Part shown: positions 1-7,116 of the stretch, one piece after another
Numbering within the stretch: the first letter of the stretch is position 1
How the letters are laid out: each line of letters opens with the position of its first letter
Assembly: GCA_030042955.1 (NCBI GenBank)
Contig: JASHYQ010000216.1
Span: 1 to 18,463 of the forward strand
Source: Thermoplasmata archaeon
Lineage (GTDB): Archaea > Thermoplasmatota > Thermoplasmata > Lutacidiplasmatales > UBA184
Direction: 5' to 3'
Length of the DNA stretch: 18,463 nucleotides
The notes under the pieces: generated by a model
The model's database searches: none
What the model was told of the DNA's origin: nothing
What the model saw: the letters and a program-made list of their open reading frames with translations, nothing else
Position numbers and translations under genes: made by a program

Positions 1-590
1 ATCATCAACCAGGCTCCGAGCGCGCCCCGCGGACCGTCGACGAGAGCGACCAGATGGCCGGCGACACCGAGCGGGAGACCGCCCGGCCCGGCGACCCGGT
101 CGAAGTACAGGTAGGTCCGCGGACCCCTCACCTCCACGAACAGCTCGACGTCCGGATGCTCGAGGTCCACCCGGAGGTGCCGGTCGGTGAATCGGTCGAG
201 GACGTCACCGCCGAGGTCCCGGGCCAGCTCCTGGCTCGTGAACAGGTGCTGTCCCGTGCGACGCGCGCGCACCGCGAAGCTCGCCCCGGGTGCGAGTCGC
301 GGATCGGCCAGCTCGAGTAACTGGGCGGTGATGGTGGCCCGGTCGGTGGGGACTTCGTGCACGACGCTCACGGAGGTGACCCCGAAGACCCGCGCCACCA
401 GGCGGAGCGCCGGGTCGACCTGGTCGGCCTCGACGTACAGGTGACCGTGGTCGGTCCGAACGCGGCCCTCGACGCCGGCCTCGACCAGCTGGTCCAGGAG
501 GTTGCGGCGGAGCGCTCCCTCGAACTCGCGCCGTACCGGCGCGGATTTGAGCGCCAGCTCGCCGTACCGAACGAGCAGCAGCGTTGTCAT
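1..590 (-). CDS. ThiI-like THUMP-domain protein, 3' end outside window
   Basis: This gene reads leftward from an ATG at 590 and is still open at base 1, giving 196 complete codons. The start MTTLLLVRYGELALKS, then VRREFE and RRNLL, is the N-terminal ferredoxin-like region of ThiI, the tRNA 4-thiouridine synthetase. A THUMP domain follows at about residues 60-165, ending in the GGLPLGVAG linker that precedes the PP-loop in ThiI. Known ThiI proteins then carry an SGGxDS ATP-binding loop. Here the matching stretch reads LVDGPRGALGAWLM, one residue shorter and without the Asp and Ser of that motif. The family assignment is strong, but sulfurtransferase activity is doubtful. It may be a tRNA-binding paralogue, or ATP binding may have diverged. 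It is divergent from argS across a 53-base gap with one shared A/T-rich patch. Confidence 0.82.
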   Translation of the reverse strand, partial: MTTLLLVRYGELALKSAPVRREFEGALRRNLLDQLVEAGVEGRVRTDHGHLYVEADQVDPALRLVARVFGVTSVSVVHEVPTDRATITAQLLELADPRLAPGASFAVRARRTGQHLFTSQELARDLGGDVLDRFTDRHLRVDLEHPDVELFVEVRGPRTYLYFDRVAGPGGLPLGVAGHLVALVDGPRGALGAWLM

Positions 591-613
591 GAGAACCGTT
601 AAGACGAGCGTCC

Positions 614-621
614 CTGTAAAG
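614..621. promoter_or_regulatory. Possible shared TATA element between the ThiI-like gene and argS
   Basis: The patch CTGTAAAG (CTTTACAG on the other strand) is the main A/T-rich stretch in the 53-base gap. It lies about 26 nt before the argS GTG at 644 and about 28 nt before the ATG at 590. Both spacings suit leaderless archaeal transcription. The match to a TATA box is weak, so two-way use is inference. Confidence 0.4.
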
Positions 622-643
622 CGGTATCCGGACGGGTTAACTA

Positions 644-2431
644 GTGGCAGCAGGCAAGGAACCTCCCGACCCGGACCCTTGGCGGCCGTTCGAGATTGAC
701 CTCCTGGCGCAGGTCGTAGCCGCCCTCACCGCGATGGGCGAGCCGGCGGACCCCGAGGTGGTTCGCTCGCTCCTGAACTTCGATGGGGGTCCTCAGGGGG
801 ACGCGGCGCTGCCCGTCCACCGGCTCGCGGCGGCGGCCAAGGTGCCTCCCGCGCCGTTCGCCGAGGCGGTGCTCGCCGTGATCCGGCCGAGAGGCAATGT
901 CGAATCGGTCTCCGCCCAAGGGGCCTACCTCAACTTCGGGGCGGACTCCGTTCGGCTCACGGACCGGACCCTCCGCGCGGTCTTTGCCCTCGGGGCCGGT
1001 TACGGGCACCATTCGCCCAGCGCCGAGACCGCGTGTGTCGAGCATACAAGCGCGAACCCGACCGGGCCGTTCCATATCGGGCGGGTGCGCAACGCCCTCA
1101 TCGGGGACACGCTGGCGCGGGCCCTCCGGGCCGCCGGCTCCCAGCTGACGACCCACTACTACGTCGACGACATGGGCCGTCAGGCGGCGATGATCACCTG
1201 GATCTGGACCAAGCCCATGGACCAATGGCCGGAGGAGATCCGCGCGACGATGGAAGGCGCGAGCCCGGACGAGAAACGCGACCACTACCGGGGACGACCG
1301 TATCCCGCGGTCAGTGCCTACCTCAAGACCCATCCGGTCGAAGCTCAGGAGGTGGCTGACCTCGTCCACCGCCTCGAAACCGGGAACGCCCCGCCCGAGC
1401 ATCGGGCGCTCGCGCAGGAGATCCTGGAGGGGATGGTCGGGTCGCTTGCCCGACTGGGTGTTTCGTTCGACGAGTTCGTCTGGGAGTCGGACTTCGTGCA
1501 CAACGGCTCCGTGGACCAGGTGCTGCGGCGGCTCCAGCGCGCGCCCCACGCGCGGATGGAGGAGAACGGAGCTTGGGCGATCGACACGGCGACCTACGGC
1601 CTCCCGAAGGAGCAGACCCACGTCGTGGTCCAGCGGGGGAACGGCACGAGCCTGTACATCTCGCGGGACATCGCCTACCATCTCTCGAAGTTCGCCCGCT
1701 TCGGTTGGGTCATCGACATCCTCGGCCAGGACCACCAGCTCCACGCCCGGACCCTGAACGCCCTCCTCGCGGAGCTCGGGGAGCCCCGCCGCCCCGAGTT
1801 CGTGATCTACCAGGACATCACGGTGCCCGACGGGGGCCGTATGTCGACACGAGGGGGGTCCGCGGTCTGGCTCGACCAGCTCCTCGCCGAGGCCGTGGAG
1901 CGGGCGCGCAAGGAGGTCCTCGCCCGGCGCGAGGGACTCGCGCCCGAGGAGGTGGAGCACATCGCCGAGGCGGTGGCGACGGGCGCCGTCCGGTACCACA
2001 TTGTCCGCGTCGCCCCAGAGAAGCCCGTCGTCTTCCGGTGGGAGGACGCCCTCTCCTTCGAGGGGAGGAGCGGCCCGTTCTGCCAGTACTCGTACGCCCG
2101 CGCCTCGAGCGTCCTCCGCAAGCCCGAGGCGGGGGAGCCCCCCTACTCGTTCGAGGCCGACCGGCTCACTGAGCCGGATGAGGCGGCCCTCGTCCGCCTG
2201 ATCGCCCGATTCCCTCGCGTCGTCGAGCAGTCGGCTCACCGAGCTCATGTCCACTCGCTCGCGGGCTACGCCCACGACCTCGCCGAGCGGTTCAACCGGT
2301 TCTACCACGCGGTCCCCGTGCTCCGCTCCGGGGACGAGAAGGCGAGCCGGGTCGCGCTCGTCGCGGCCGTCCGACAGACGCTCGGCAATGCTCTGGACCT
2401 CCTCGGGGTCACGCGGCTCGAATCGATGTGA
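644..2431 (+). CDS. argS: Arginyl-tRNA synthetase
   Basis: This cytoplasmic class I aminoacyl-tRNA synthetase charges tRNA-Arg with arginine using ATP. The 595-residue product has the family layout. An N-terminal Arg-tRNA-synthetase domain (about 1-125) precedes the HIGH motif, read as HIGR at 144-147 within SANPTGPFHIGR. The Rossmann core follows, then the KMSKS equivalent MSTR at 400-403 (GRMSTRGG), which is the usual ArgRS variant. The alpha-helical anticodon-binding domain has the characteristic GPFCQYSYAR stretch. Length is normal for archaea. The start is a GTG with a TATA-like patch about 26 nt upstream; no Shine-Dalgarno is evident. It converges on queC with only 9 bases between stops. 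Nothing looks truncated. Confidence 0.97.
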   Translation: MAAGKEPPDPDPWRPFEIDLLAQVVAALTAMGEPADPEVVRSLLNFDGGPQGDAALPVHRLAAAAKVPPAPFAEAVLAVIRPRGNVESVSAQGAYLNFGADSVRLTDRTLRAVFALGAGYGHHSPSAETACVEHTSANPTGPFHIGRVRNALIGDTLARALRAAGSQLTTHYYVDDMGRQAAMITWIWTKPMDQWPEEIRATMEGASPDEKRDHYRGRPYPAVSAYLKTHPVEAQEVADLVHRLETGNAPPEHRALAQEILEGMVGSLARLGVSFDEFVWESDFVHNGSVDQVLRRLQRAPHARMEENGAWAIDTATYGLPKEQTHVVVQRGNGTSLYISRDIAYHLSKFARFGWVIDILGQDHQLHARTLNALLAELGEPRRPEFVIYQDITVPDGGRMSTRGGSAVWLDQLLAEAVERARKEVLARREGLAPEEVEHIAEAVATGAVRYHIVRVAPEKPVVFRWEDALSFEGRSGPFCQYSYARASSVLRKPEAGEPPYSFEADRLTEPDEAALVRLIARFPRVVEQSAHRAHVHSLAGYAHDLAERFNRFYHAVPVLRSGDEKASRVALVAAVRQTLGNALDLLGVTRLESM

Positions 2432-2440
2432 CGACGCCCG

Positions 2441-3163
2441 CTAGGCCCAGGCGCCGGACCGGGCCGGGCGACGCACCAAGGGGTCCGGGACTCCCGCGGC
2501 ATCGAACCCGAGGGCACGCAGCCGGCAGGAATCGCATCGCCCGCACGGGAGCTTCCCCCCGGCGTAGCAGCTCCACGTGAGCTCCCAGGGCACGCGGAGG
2601 CGTTCCCCCAGCTGGACGATCGCTTCCTTGGAGAGCCGCAGGAGCGGCGCGCGCACCTCGATCCCGCGGCCGGTCTCGACGCCGCGCCGTGTTCCGAGTT
2701 GGGCGACGTGCTCGAACGCGCGCAAGAACTCGGCGCGGCAATCCGGGTATCCGGAGTAGTCGATCGCGTTGGCGCCGAGGTAGATCGACCCAAGGTGGGT
2801 GCTCTCGGCGTAGCCCAGGGCGAGGGAGAGGAGGATCGTGTTGCGCGCCGGGACGTACGTCGGGGGGATCGACCTACCCCGGTCCCGACCACGGGGCAGG
2901 CGGCTCCCCGGGCGCGTGAGCGTGGAGACCAGCAGCGGACCGAGCGGCAGCGTCAGCACGATGTGGCGACCGACTCGGTAGTGACGAGCGAGCGCTCGGG
3001 CCGACCGGAGCTCCCGAGCGTGCCGCTGGCCGTAGTCGACCGTGAGCGCGTGGACCGGCCGTCCGTCCTGGACGGCCAGCGCCAGGCACGTGGCGGAGTC
3101 CATGCCTCCCGAGAGGAGGACGACGCTGCCCCGTGGGGTCCGCGGGCGCGTCACCGGATCCAC
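2441..3163 (-). CDS. queC: 7-cyano-7-deazaguanine (preQ0) synthase QueC
   Basis: QueC converts 7-carboxy-7-deazaguanine to preQ0 with ATP and ammonia. In archaea preQ0 feeds archaeosine at tRNA position 15. The product shows the PP-loop SGGMDS at 18-23, DYGQRH near 43-48, YVPARN at 103-108, and the C-terminal zinc site C199, C207, C210, C213 (GGKLPCGRCDSC). Length (240 aa) is normal. A GTG at 3163 opens the frame, but a second GTG at 3154 overlaps the upstream DUF92 stop as GTGA and is an equally good, perhaps better, start (237 aa). The overlap points to translational coupling with DUF92. No other archaeosine or queuosine gene is in the window. Confidence 0.95.
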   Translation of the reverse strand: MDPVTRPRTPRGSVVLLSGGMDSATCLALAVQDGRPVHALTVDYGQRHARELRSARALARHYRVGRHIVLTLPLGPLLVSTLTRPGSRLPRGRDRGRSIPPTYVPARNTILLSLALGYAESTHLGSIYLGANAIDYSGYPDCRAEFLRAFEHVAQLGTRRGVETGRGIEVRAPLLRLSKEAIVQLGERLRVPWELTWSCYAGGKLPCGRCDSCRLRALGFDAAGVPDPLVRRPARSGAWA

Positions 3164-3906
3164 CCACCGACTAGGAGGAAAAGCGACGCGAGGCCCACGG
3201 AGGCGAGCATCGCGAGCAGGTTCGTGCTCCCCTTGGTGAGGTATCCGCGGTTCTCGAGCGTCTCCCCCAGGACAGAGTCGACCTGACAGGCGAGGAAACC
3301 GGCGGCGGTCGCGATGGCGACCAAGGCGAGGGCCGGGACGGTCGGGGTGGCGAAGGCCCAGAACAGGGCGGCACTGATGAGGCCCGTGGTCAGCGCTCCG
3401 ACGAACCCCCAGACATGGCCCTGGAAGGAGACGCCCCCGTTCGTTCCCGGGGGCACCGGCCGGAGCGTGAGGATGCTCCGGGCCCTACCAGAAAGGACCC
3501 CGAGCTCGCTCGCGAAGGTGTCCGCCGCCCCGAAGGCGAGGGCGCTCGCATACAGGACGGTCCCGACGGACAAGAACGACGGCGAGGCGAAGACCGAGAC
3601 CGCGAGGCCCGTCGGGACCAGGATGTGGGCGAGCACGTTGGAGACCCCTCGCTCCCCCGCGGCCCCTTCCTGAAGGTGCTTCTGCCTCTTGTCCTCGATC
3701 CGGTACTGGGTGGCGAGCACGCTCGCCACGACGAAGAGGATGAGCAGGGCGAGGAACGGATAGCCAGCCGTGACGACGATGACGATCCCGAAGGCGGCCG
3801 CCACCGCACCCGCGGCGGGCGTGAGCGCCCGCGCGACGACCGCCCCGACCGCGAGACCGATCGTGACCAGCGCGGCGATGACCGCCGGGAGTAACGGAAG
3901 CACCAC
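3151..3906 (-). CDS. DUF92 family integral membrane protein
   Basis: This 251-residue, very hydrophobic protein has about six or seven predicted membrane helices. Features typical of DUF92/TMEM19 include FGAADTFASELG in the middle, GTNGGVS near residue 155, and a C-terminal DSVLGETLENRG followed by TKGSTN. Plant VTE6, a phytyl-phosphate kinase, belongs to the same family. An isoprenoid-phosphate or lipid-linked role is therefore possible here but not shown by the sequence. The start is GTG at 3906, with an alternative GTG at 3903; a weak A/T patch (GGTTAAG) lies about 34 nt upstream. It lies 63 bases after the GmhB-type gene and overlaps the queC start, so the three minus-strand genes may form one transcript. 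Confidence 0.9.
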   Translation of the reverse strand: MVLPLLPAVIAALVTIGLAVGAVVARALTPAAGAVAAAFGIVIVVTAGYPFLALLILFVVASVLATQYRIEDKRQKHLQEGAAGERGVSNVLAHILVPTGLAVSVFASPSFLSVGTVLYASALAFGAADTFASELGVLSGRARSILTLRPVPPGTNGGVSFQGHVWGFVGALTTGLISAALFWAFATPTVPALALVAIATAAGFLACQVDSVLGETLENRGYLTKGSTNLLAMLASVGLASLFLLVGGWIR

Positions 3907-3969
3907 GGCGAACCGCGGGCCCGAGCGGATGCGGCGCTTAACCCTTCCCGACGGTCCCCGGAGCGGCCT

Positions 3970-4551
3970 TCAGCCTCGGGCGAGGACCCGGAGGACCGCC
4001 AGGGAGAACCGGCTGGCCTCGATGGAGGGACGGACCCCGGCCCGGGCGACCTCGGCCTGCACCGACTCCTCGTGGCCGGGCGGAACCACGAGGGCCGTCA
4101 ACAGGCCGAGCTTCTTCCCGGCCTCGACATCGAGGGTGCGGTCCCCGACGATCGCGCTCGTCGCGAACTCCAGGCGGTGGTCGTGGGCCGCCCGCTCGAA
4201 CAGCGCGGTCCCCGGCTTTCGGCAGTCGCACCCCGTCTCGGGCGCGTGCGGGCAGTAGTAGAACGCGTCGATGTGCGCCCGGTACGGTCGGAGGAGCTCG
4301 TTGAGCCGCGCGTGGATCGCGTCGACGTCGGCGGCGGTGTAAAACCCTCGCTCGATCCCCGACTGGTTCGTGACGCAGACCACCTGGTACCCGTGGTCGT
4401 GCGCGAGCGAGAGCGCATCCCCGACGCCGCGATAGAGCTCGACGCGCTCGGCCTCACGGAGATAGTGGAGGTCGGGGTTCAGGGTGCCGTCCCGGTCGAC
4501 GAACAGCGCGCGGGCAGGTCGTGACGGGGGTTCGGAAGGACCGGGCGCCAT
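3970..4551 (-). CDS. gmhB: GmhB-type HAD phosphatase (heptose-bisphosphate phosphatase family)
   Basis: In bacteria GmhB removes the C7 phosphate from heptose 1,7-bisphosphate on the way to ADP- or GDP-heptose; related HAD enzymes act on histidinol phosphate. The 193-residue product has HAD motif I DRDGTLN at 19-25 (nucleophile D19, acid/base D21), motif II TNQSG at 61-65, and the GmhB zinc loop C100, H102, C108, C110 in CPHAPETGCDCRKP. GDRTLD at 136-141 is the motif III/IV acidic site. I chose ATG 4551 over the longer frame from 4653 because a TATA box (CCATAAGG) sits about 25 nt before it and the extra residues resemble no HAD domain. The family is clear; the substrate is not, as no other heptose gene is in the window. 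Confidence 0.88.
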   Translation of the reverse strand: MAPGPSEPPSRPARALFVDRDGTLNPDLHYLREAERVELYRGVGDALSLAHDHGYQVVCVTNQSGIERGFYTAADVDAIHARLNELLRPYRAHIDAFYYCPHAPETGCDCRKPGTALFERAAHDHRLEFATSAIVGDRTLDVEAGKKLGLLTALVVPPGHEESVQAEVARAGVRPSIEASRFSLAVLRVLARG

Positions 4552-4572
4552 TCGCCCGGCTACCCGGCCAGC

Positions 4573-4580
4573 CCTTATGG
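4573..4580 (-). promoter_or_regulatory. TATA box for the GmhB-type gene
   Basis: CCATAAGG on the minus strand is centred about 25 nt before the ATG at 4551 and stands out in GC-rich surroundings. It supports the short start and a leaderless mRNA. The same patch lies about 38-40 nt before the divergent ATG at 4616 and might serve both directions, though that second spacing is not ideal. Confidence 0.6.
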
Positions 4581-4615
4581 GGGCATCGCCGCGTGCCCGG
4601 TCGCGGCGCGCGACC

Positions 4616-5374
4616 ATGGAGATTCGGGCCGAGAGCTGGGGGGGGTGGTTCACTCACCTGGACCTCCCGTTCGAGCATGCCCTGGCCCGGCTCCCCGACC
4701 GCGAGCCGGTGGTGGTCCTGTTCTCCGGGGGGGTCGATTCGGGGCTACTGGCGTGGGAGCTGCGGCACCGGCCCGGGACGAAGCTCGCGACCTTCGGCCT
4801 CGAGGGTAGTCTAGATGTGGCCGCGGCGACGGAACGGGCGAAGGAGCTCGGGCTCCCCTGGACTCCGTCTTGCGCCTCCCCCGAGGAGGTTCGGCGGCGT
4901 GCGCGAGAGCTCGTCGAGTGGGTCGGACCGCTTTCCCCCACGGAGCGGTCGATTGAGACGGCATTCTCGTTGGCGGCCGAACGGGCCCCTCCGGGCCCGC
5001 TCGTCTGCGGACAGGGCGCGGACGAGCTGTTCTTTGGCTATGCGCACTACCGCTCTCTGGCTCCGGGCGCGGCGGCCCAACGAGCCGAGGCGGACCTCGC
5101 CGCCCTCCTGGCACATGCCTGGCCGAGGGAGCAGCAGATCGGGCGACACCTCGGACGGATGGTGTGCGCCCCGTACCTCGACCCCGAATTTGTCGCTGCG
5201 GCTCGGTCGGTCCCCGCCTCAGACCGCCTCGCGGGGGACCCCCCCAAGGCGCTGTTTCGCGCCTGGGCGAGGCGTCGGGGCCTCCCTCCGGAGATCGCCG
5301 ACCGGCCCAAGAAGGCGCTCCAATTCGGGAGCGGAGTCGCCCGATTGCTTCGGAGACGCATGCCCGACCCATAA
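4616..5374 (+). CDS. Stand-alone asparagine-synthetase-type ATP-pyrophosphatase domain protein
   Basis: The 252-residue product matches the C-terminal synthetase domain of AsnB. It has the PP-loop SGGVDS at 37-42, GQGADELFFGY at 132-142 (the GDGADELFGGY motif), APYLDPEF at 185-192, and a basic KALF...RPKKAL end. It lacks the N-terminal glutaminase domain and its catalytic Cys, so it cannot draw ammonia from glutamine by itself. It could use free ammonia, pair with a separate amidotransferase, or adenylate something other than aspartate. An in-frame ATG at 4577 would add 13 residues; 4616 is preferred because the added residues (MGASPRARSRRAT) look like no domain. Function is unassigned. It is divergent from the GmhB-type gene and 60 bases ahead of purB. 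Confidence 0.85.
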   Translation: MEIRAESWGGWFTHLDLPFEHALARLPDREPVVVLFSGGVDSGLLAWELRHRPGTKLATFGLEGSLDVAAATERAKELGLPWTPSCASPEEVRRRARELVEWVGPLSPTERSIETAFSLAAERAPPGPLVCGQGADELFFGYAHYRSLAPGAAAQRAEADLAALLAHAWPREQQIGRHLGRMVCAPYLDPEFVAAARSVPASDRLAGDPPKALFRAWARRRGLPPEIADRPKKALQFGSGVARLLRRRMPDP

Positions 5375-5406
5375 GGCCACCGCTCCGCTCCTGCCTCGGC
5401 AAAGGA

Positions 5407-5413
5407 CTATATT
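5407..5413 (+). promoter_or_regulatory. TATA box for purB
   Basis: CTATATT, preceded by the purine run AAAGGA (BRE-like), is centred 25 nt before the purB GTG at 5435. It is one of the clearest leaderless promoters in the window. Confidence 0.75.
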
Positions 5414-5434
5414 CGCGGCCCCGGGTTCCCCGTC

Positions 5435-6802
5435 GTGACGAGCGACCCCGGCTCGCTGTTCTGCCCGCTCGAATTCCGGTACGGACGGACGCAGGTCCGA
5501 GCCCTCTTCTCGCGCGAGGCCCGGCTGGGCCGGGCGCTTCGCGTCGAGGCCGCGCTTGCGGCGACCGAGGCGGAGCTCGGGATGATCCCTGCCCCCGCCG
5601 CGCGCGAGGTCGAGGCGGCGGTGGCCGCGGGCAAGGTCCGACTGGAGCGCGTCGACGAGCTCGAGCGGACGCTCAAGCACGACGTCATGGCCATGGCGCG
5701 CGCCCTCGCCGAGGTCTCCGGGGAGGGCGGCCGATGGGTTCACTACGGCTCGACGAGCGCGGACATCACGGATTCGGCGCTCGCGATGGAGCTCCAGGAA
5801 AGCGCGCGGGTGCTGCGGGAGGACCTCGCGACCTTGGCCCGGGCGCTCCTCGAGCTCGCGCGCGCGCACCGCGCGACTCCCGAGGTCGGACGCACGCACG
5901 GGCAGCACGGCGTCCCGATCTCGTTCGGCTACAAGATGGCCGTCGCGGCCGCCGAGGTCGTGCGGCACCGGACCCGGCTGGACGAGCTGCTCCCGCGCCT
6001 CGCGGTCGGGAAGATGGCGGGCGCCGTCGGGACGGGGGCAGGGTTCGGACCGAAGGCGGCGGAGGTCGAGGCCGGGGTGATGCGGCGGCTCGGGCTTTCC
6101 GCGGACGAAGCGCCGACGCAGATCGTCGGGCGGGACCGGATCGCCGAGTTCACGAACTGGCTAGCGCTGGTCGCCAGCACCGCCGAGCGCCTCTCCACGG
6201 AGGTGCGCAACCTCCAACGCACCGAAATCGCCGAGGTCGCGGAACCGTTCGACGAGGCCCGACAGGTCGGCAGCTCGACCATGGCTCAGAAGCGGAACCC
6301 GATGATGTCGGAGAACGTGACCAGCCTCGCCCGGCTGGTCCGCGCGTTCGCGCTTCCGCCGCTCGAGAACATGGTCCAGTGGCACGAGCGGGACCTCGCC
6401 AACTCGGCGAACGAGCGCGTCGTCCTACCGCATGCGATCCTGCTCACGGACGACATCCTCACCAAGCTCGCCGAGGTGTTCTCCGGGCTCCGGGTGGACC
6501 CGGACCGGATGGCGGAGGAGATCGCGCGCTCCGCCGGAGGGGCCATGACCGAGAACCTCATGCTCGCCCTGACGGCGAAGGGCCTCGCTCGGGCCGACGC
6601 CCACGAGCTGCTCCGGCGCCTCACCCGCAACCCCGGGGAAGGTCCGTCGCTTGCCGAGCGGGCGAAGGCCGACCCCGAGGTGCGGCGGCACCTCGACCCG
6701 GTCGAGGTCGAACGGCTCCTGGACCCGTCGAGCTACGTGGCCGCGGCGGCCGAGAAGACCGACCGGGTCGTCGCCCTCCTCGAGCGGACGCTGGCCGGAT
6801 GA
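5435..6802 (+). CDS. purB: Adenylosuccinate lyase
   Basis: PurB catalyses two fumarate-releasing steps of purine synthesis: SAICAR to AICAR and adenylosuccinate to AMP. The 455-residue product belongs to the aspartase/fumarase superfamily. Its mobile catalytic loop signature SSTMAQKRNP is at 280-289, with the catalytic serine at its start. GRTHGQHG at 152-159 and YGSTSADITDSA near 104-115 line the active site; KHD at 81-83 is also conserved. The length is typical and the enzyme is expected to act in the cytoplasm as a homotetramer. The start is GTG at 5435, placed by a TATATT box 25 nt upstream. Its stop overlaps the next gene's ATG as ATGA, so purB and pcc1 are probably co-translated. Confidence 0.97.
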   Translation: MTSDPGSLFCPLEFRYGRTQVRALFSREARLGRALRVEAALAATEAELGMIPAPAAREVEAAVAAGKVRLERVDELERTLKHDVMAMARALAEVSGEGGRWVHYGSTSADITDSALAMELQESARVLREDLATLARALLELARAHRATPEVGRTHGQHGVPISFGYKMAVAAAEVVRHRTRLDELLPRLAVGKMAGAVGTGAGFGPKAAEVEAGVMRRLGLSADEAPTQIVGRDRIAEFTNWLALVASTAERLSTEVRNLQRTEIAEVAEPFDEARQVGSSTMAQKRNPMMSENVTSLARLVRAFALPPLENMVQWHERDLANSANERVVLPHAILLTDDILTKLAEVFSGLRVDPDRMAEEIARSAGGAMTENLMLALTAKGLARADAHELLRRLTRNPGEGPSLAERAKADPEVRRHLDPVEVERLLDPSSYVAAAAEKTDRVVALLERTLAG

Positions 6803-7071
6803 GCGACCCCGAGCTCCCCTGGTCGATGACGATCTCTGTTCGCACGCCGACCGAGGAACTGGCAGGCTGGCTCGAACGGACGCTGCTGCCCGAGGTCGCG
6901 CGGGAGGTACCGCGGGCGCACGCCGAGCTCCATCGCTCCACCCCCACCTGTGTCGAGATCGAGATCCGCGCGCGGGACACCGGCTCGGTGCGGGCAGCGC
7001 TGAACACGTATCTCGGGTGGGTCCATCTCGCGCTCGCTACCGTGCCCCGCGCCCGGCCTGGACCGGTGTAA
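6799..7071 (+). CDS. pcc1: KEOPS complex subunit Pcc1
   Basis: Pcc1 is the small dimerising subunit of KEOPS, which works with Kae1, Bud32 and Cgi121 to make t6A at position 37 of ANN-decoding tRNAs. The 90-residue product has the family layout: a beta strand with TISVRTP, a helix with LERTLLPEV, then VEIEIRARDTGSVRAALNT (52-70), the conserved I-x-A-x-D..R.ALN pattern, followed by a C-terminal helix. The ATG at 6799 overlaps the purB stop (ATGA). Pcc1 next to prefoldin beta is a recurrent archaeal arrangement, which supports the call. The rpl37Ae and rpoP genes that often precede it in archaea are absent here. Confidence 0.9.
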   Translation: MSDPELPWSMTISVRTPTEELAGWLERTLLPEVAREVPRAHAELHRSTPTCVEIEIRARDTGSVRAALNTYLGWVHLALATVPRARPGPV

Positions 7072-7087
7072 CGAGGCGTGCGAAGGC

Positions 7088-7095
7088 GTTATGTT
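7088..7095 (+). promoter_or_regulatory. TATA box for prefoldin beta
   Basis: GTTATGTT, preceded by the purine-rich GCGAAGGC, is centred about 26 nt before the GTG at 7117. It lies just after the pcc1 stop and would allow prefoldin transcription apart from purB-pcc1. Confidence 0.6.
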
Positions 7096-7116
7096 CCGCC
7101 GGCGGTCGGCGGCCTC

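Noticed and set aside
641..2308. Long minus-strand frame of 555 codons opposite argS
   Set aside because: Low-complexity Arg/Gly/Val/Asp-rich product with no recognisable domain, fully antisense to a clear ArgRS; a normal effect of high GC on stop frequency.
5164..7071. Plus-strand frame of 635 codons ending in Pcc1
   Set aside because: Only the last 90 codons (from ATG 6799) are Pcc1; the rest overlaps purB out of frame and is low complexity.
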